Source: Cytobacillus gottheilii
GTDB lineage: Bacteria; Bacillota; Bacilli; Bacillales; Cytobacillaceae
NCBI RefSeq assembly: GCF_001636345.1
Contig: NZ_KV440945.1
Coordinates: 3,057,354 to 3,121,353, forward strand
Length of the DNA stretch: 64,000 bases
Direction: 5' to 3'
The translations under genes and the position numbers were made by a program. Positions 61,230 to 64,000 of this stretch are shown piece by piece. Positions within the stretch are counted from its first letter, which is position 1. Each line of letters opens with the position of its first letter. The notes under the pieces were generated by a model. It did not search any database, was not told where the DNA came from, and saw only the letters and a list, made by a program, of their open reading frames with translations.

Positions 61230-61709
61230 TTATTCTGCTGCCATTGCTTCCGCTTTCGTTCGATGAACGGTTCCAAACGGATGGTTAGGCGGTGCATATA
61301 TTGAATATAACTTTAGCGGAACATTTCCCGTATTCGTAAGGTTATGCCATGTTCCAGCTGGGATTAAAATAGCTGAGTCATCGAATACATTTCTTTGAAA
61401 AGGTAAATTGTCTTTAGTATTTCCCATTCTCACTAATCCTTGCCCCTGTTCAATTCGTAAAAATTGATCCACATTCGGATGCATTTCTAATCCAATATCT
61501 CCCCCAACATCAATACTCATTAAAGTCACCTGCAAATGCTTCCCTGTCCAAATGGCGGTTCGAAAGGTATTATTCTGTTTGGCCGCCTCATTAATATTGG
61601 TTACATATGGTCTAAAACCGTAATCCTGTATCTCCCAATTCTGATGAAATGGAGCTATGCGATACGTTTGCTGTTGATTCCAGCAGTTATACGGGTAATA
61701 ATAATACAT
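61230..61709 (-). CDS. Cupin-domain protein, possibly spore-coat associated
   Basis: A 159-residue single cupin. Motif 1 is degenerate (GLEMHPNVDQFLRIEQGQG, one His plus D/Q), and motif 2 is complete (ILIPAGTWHNLTNTGN). The N-terminus MYYYYPYNCWNQQQTY is very rich in Tyr/Asn/Gln, a composition common in spore-coat proteins. The ATG at 61709 follows GAAGGGGAT; the upstream ATG (61733) has no ribosome site. Enzyme activity is uncertain because the metal ligands are atypical. Confidence 0.8.
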   Translation of the reverse strand: MYYYYPYNCWNQQQTYRIAPFHQNWEIQDYGFRPYVTNINEAAKQNNTFRTAIWTGKHLQVTLMSIDVGGDIGLEMHPNVDQFLRIEQGQGLVRMGNTKDNLPFQRNVFDDSAILIPAGTWHNLTNTGNVPLKLYSIYAPPNHPFGTVHRTKAEAMAAE

Positions 61710-61783
61710 CTGGCATCCCCTTCTTTTTTTCATATCATATGCATCTTTTGAAAGGGCGGTTAAAATGTTAACCTTATTAATAC

Positions 61784-62767
61784 CTATTTAGCTGCAGTGT
61801 CAGCTTCGTGTAAGATCAATAAGTCTTCAAATAATGTATCTCCTATGAGTTCTTTGATTCCACTTAACTTTTTCTCGCTTGCATTCATTGGCATCATATG
61901 AAACTGTACAAGCGTTACTACCTTTTCTGTAAATTCCCTGCTGTAGCCTAATTGATTTAAATAAAAGGCAGCCAGCTGTGAGGATACATATTCATGCCCG
62001 ATGAAGCTGGCATATCTTGTTTCTTCTCCTTTATAATTGACAAATGATTTACAGAAACCTTTGCCAAGATCATGAAAAATGCTGGCATATAACAGCCCAA
62101 GCCTATTGCTCCCCTTATAATATTCGTAAATATGTTTATACACATAAAAAATATGCCTGCTTACGGAGGAGGAATGATATTTGGAATCATGAGGAAGATG
62201 GTTAATGATTTGAAATTCCGGGATCAGCTGCATTAATTTATCCATAAACTCATCATGAGATAAAGCGCTATTTAGATGTTCTTCCAGGGCCGTTTTGTGA
62301 TGGTCGGCAAATAACCTTTTAGGTTCATAAATAGTATGTACCTCTTTCCAGCCTTCTTTTAGTACTGGAATATGAAGGTTTTTATACATCCGATTGATCA
62401 CTTCTTCACCAACTGTTCGTTCTCTTACCTTATCTCTCTCATAACAATTATCTATATGTGTGTTCAGATAATAAACCACTTTTTCATCCGCTTTAATCTC
62501 ATGCTGTATCATATGTTTCCTGCGTTTTCGGTTTAGATTAGTAGAATCATAGATGACATTCTTTCCCTGTGAAAGGCAAGTATTCGCTCTGCTATTTAAT
62601 TCTTCAAAAAGTTTCTTATGATCTGCCTGAATGTTCTCATCACCATGTATTTCTTTTCTTAGTCTGTCAGAAGACAGCACTTCAGCAGCATATTTAATAG
62701 ACAACGTTTCTGCCAGTGTACTTTTCCCGCTCGCCGGAAGCCCGACCAGCATGATAAACATAGCCAT
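61784..62767 (-). CDS. Polynucleotide kinase-HD phosphohydrolase fusion (RNA end-healing)
   Basis: A 327-residue two-domain protein. Residues 1-150 form a P-loop kinase of the T4 Pnk type: GLPASGKST (9-17), SSDRLR (Asp34, Arg35, Arg37), YDSTNLNR and lid arginines RDKVRERT (111-118). Residues about 190-327 form an HD domain with His198/His205, HD232-233 in SIFHDLGKG, His258, His290 and Asp323. Known HD-Pnk enzymes (Runella) combine 5'-OH kinase with 2',3'-phosphatase, but carry the HD domain at the N-terminus. Here the order is reversed. It overlaps the RNA ligase gene by one base, so healing and sealing enzymes are made together. Confidence 0.88.
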   Translation of the reverse strand: MAMFIMLVGLPASGKSTLAETLSIKYAAEVLSSDRLRKEIHGDENIQADHKKLFEELNSRANTCLSQGKNVIYDSTNLNRKRRKHMIQHEIKADEKVVYYLNTHIDNCYERDKVRERTVGEEVINRMYKNLHIPVLKEGWKEVHTIYEPKRLFADHHKTALEEHLNSALSHDEFMDKLMQLIPEFQIINHLPHDSKYHSSSVSRHIFYVYKHIYEYYKGSNRLGLLYASIFHDLGKGFCKSFVNYKGEETRYASFIGHEYVSSQLAAFYLNQLGYSREFTEKVVTLVQFHMMPMNASEKKLSGIKELIGDTLFEDLLILHEADTAAK

Positions 62768-63837
62768 TATGATTTCTCCCCGTTAACAAAATCACTATAA
62801 TTTTTATAAATATGCTCTTTTATATCTTCTTGTTTTAGCTTGTTGTCGTATTGTTTAAAAACAAGATATTTATATTCCTGCGGTATATTGCTTGATGCAT
62901 GAATAGCAAATGATTTACGATCTTGAGTATTGCTTAGTGAAGCATGTAAGTACTCATCTACTATATACTTTAGGTTTAACAGCTCTGCATCCAGCTTCTT
63001 TTTGAAATCTTCAATTTCATGTCGGAATTCTTCCGGCATTTTTAGGATTAGTTCATCTATTTTCCCATCTTTCCAGTATTCCGTCTTCATTTTGTCAGAA
63101 AGACCGTATGCAATTTTATGAATATCCATATAACGGTCGCCTTTTACTTTAAGTCGTTTGCCGCTGGACCATCTTAACACCCAGCCTTCGTTATTATGGT
63201 CAATAGTTGCCTTTAATCTGACCGCTTCTTCTAAAGTTAGCTTCTTCTGCTCTGTTACCTTCATCCCCAATTGAGTCCCAAGCTGCAGCAGCTCATTATA
63301 ATGAAAATCTTTACCTGAAAACCGATCAACTGCACCAATAATGATTAAGTCAGACATACCGCTATAATCTACTACCACTCTCGTTGATGGATCAATTATT
63401 TCAACTAATAACGTCGTTTCATCCGGTATCATGACATCTGCATACTTTTCATCCCATATTTTTTGAGCTATTTGGGCTTGAACTGACTCAAAAGATCCCC
63501 TTGTTGCCCAGTATGTTTGGCCATTTATTTTATAGCTTATCCCCAAAGATCCGTCCAGCTTTACTGTAAATTCAGGTGTTTCATCAAAAGGAATATCAGC
63601 TTCATATTCAGGAAGTTCACCATAATTAAAAAACTTCGGAAACGGTCTGGCCAACACTTCATTACTTGATTCATTAATAATTAACCCCCTGCATGACAAA
63701 GTAATGTCATTCCAGCGCTTTTCATATGTCGTGTTTTCTGTGTAATTTAAAATAACAATGTCCGGAAATTGAGGATGAATCCTCCTTGATACAAACCGAC
63801 CTTCTACTTCCTTCATATATAATTGTTTAGATAACAT
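62767..63837 (-). CDS. RNA ligase, T4 Rnl1-like
   Basis: A 356-residue covalent nucleotidyltransferase. Motif I is KLDGS (Lys93, AMP-accepting), motif III includes TRGS (about 112-115), motif IIIa is LLVEIIDP (Glu146), motif IV is EGWVLR (Glu217), and motif V is LKVKGDRY (Lys230, Lys232). SCRGLIIN and ARPFPKFFNYGE upstream are typical of Rnl1-type tRNA-repair ligases. The helical C-terminal third (235-356) would be the specificity domain. The ATG at 63837 follows GAAGGTG; the longer frame to 63891 lacks a ribosome site. It is the first gene of the repair cassette. Confidence 0.9.
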   Translation of the reverse strand: MLSKQLYMKEVEGRFVSRRIHPQFPDIVILNYTENTTYEKRWNDITLSCRGLIINESSNEVLARPFPKFFNYGELPEYEADIPFDETPEFTVKLDGSLGISYKINGQTYWATRGSFESVQAQIAQKIWDEKYADVMIPDETTLLVEIIDPSTRVVVDYSGMSDLIIIGAVDRFSGKDFHYNELLQLGTQLGMKVTEQKKLTLEEAVRLKATIDHNNEGWVLRWSSGKRLKVKGDRYMDIHKIAYGLSDKMKTEYWKDGKIDELILKMPEEFRHEIEDFKKKLDAELLNLKYIVDEYLHASLSNTQDRKSFAIHASSNIPQEYKYLVFKQYDNKLKQEDIKEHIYKNYSDFVNGEKS

Positions 63838-64000
63838 AATAAACACCTTCAGTATATTATTTGTGAATACTCTGATTACTTGGAGCAGCATAAAAAGGAT
63901 ATTAAAATTCCAAAAAGATCTATATTTTCCCTATTTTAACTAATAATTGTATAATAGTATATATATCTAAGTTAATTAGAGAGATTTTGGAGGTATAATA
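63838..64000 (+). promoter_or_regulatory. Divergent promoter region and ribosome site of a gene cut by the window edge
   Basis: TATAAT at 63950-63955 reads rightward, and GGAGG at about 63991-63995 sits at the very end with no start codon yet. A plus-strand gene therefore very likely begins just beyond 64000. The same region must hold the leftward promoter of the RNA-repair cassette. Confidence 0.55.

Noticed and set aside
1-64000. CRISPR array, transposase, integrase or rRNA operon
   Set aside because: No regularly spaced repeats, transposase or recombinase motifs, or rRNA sequences were seen anywhere in the window.

Overview
The window is chromosomal DNA from a low-GC, Gram-positive, endospore-forming bacterium of the family Bacillaceae. 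The evidence is two alpha/beta-type small acid-soluble spore proteins, the spore-coat transglutaminase Tgl, a Spo0E-type phosphatase, YjcZ-type mini-proteins, the SigI/RsgI pair, a SigW-type promoter on the flotillin operon, TnrA, TreR and CcpA-like operators, a T-box leader and strong GGAGG ribosome binding sites. Genus cannot be fixed from this sequence. A prfC (RF3) gene and a dispersed repeat I recognise from other Bacillaceae suggest a relative of Bacillus subtilis rather than B. subtilis itself.

Layout. 1-5.6 kb: tRNA-Arg(CCU), a vWA protein, a phage-like M23 peptidase, a CBO0543-type membrane protein, a B12-binding radical SAM enzyme and two tiny coupled genes. 5.6-11.4 kb: a TrkH/Ktr potassium channel subunit, then the CdaR-type regulator with glcD-glcF (glycolate/lactate-type oxidation) and a spore SASP. 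11.5-19.3 kb: rsgI/sigI with a candidate SigI promoter, a membrane protein, a SwrC-like RND pump, and an NhaC-family antiporter behind a T-box. 19.4-25.9 kb: a composite dispersed repeat, prfC, a nucleoside transporter, treA behind TreR/cre-like sites, tatA and a SleB-type wall hydrolase. 26-29.2 kb: a TPP riboswitch controlling thiY-yqgV-thiX-thiZ. 29.2-36.2 kb: a secreted Cys-rich peptide, an ECF sigma/anti-sigma pair, a bacillopeptidase F-like protease and YjcZ genes, one of them frameshifted. 36.3-40.3 kb: a GbsR-type regulator divergent from opuA-type glycine betaine uptake genes. 40.3-47.3 kb: yuaF-floT, a GDPD enzyme, SelO, Tgl and an XRE regulator. 47.3-50.7 kb: an ABC exporter with a DesKR-like two-component system. 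50.8-54 kb: DnaQ-like exonuclease, GlnD-like nucleotidyltransferase and amtB. 54.2-61.7 kb: SASP, HxlR regulator divergent from an MFS pump, YvgN-like reductase, Spo0E, GtaB, a micro-ORF transcript, a 5'-nucleotidase-family enzyme and a cupin. 61.8-63.8 kb: a two-gene RNA-repair cassette.

The most notable item is that last cassette. An Rnl1-like RNA ligase overlaps by one base a protein fusing an N-terminal polynucleotide kinase to a C-terminal HD phosphohydrolase domain. Together the two genes would supply end-healing and sealing, like T4 Pnkp plus Rnl1, but with an HD domain where T4 has an HAD phosphatase. Its biological role is an inference.

Much of the window is ordinary Bacillaceae core content. 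Its extra value lies in readable regulation: T-box (probable tyrosine specifier), TPP, SigW, candidate SigI, TnrA/GlnR, TreR/cre and several candidate operators. It also holds small genes that automated calling tends to miss.
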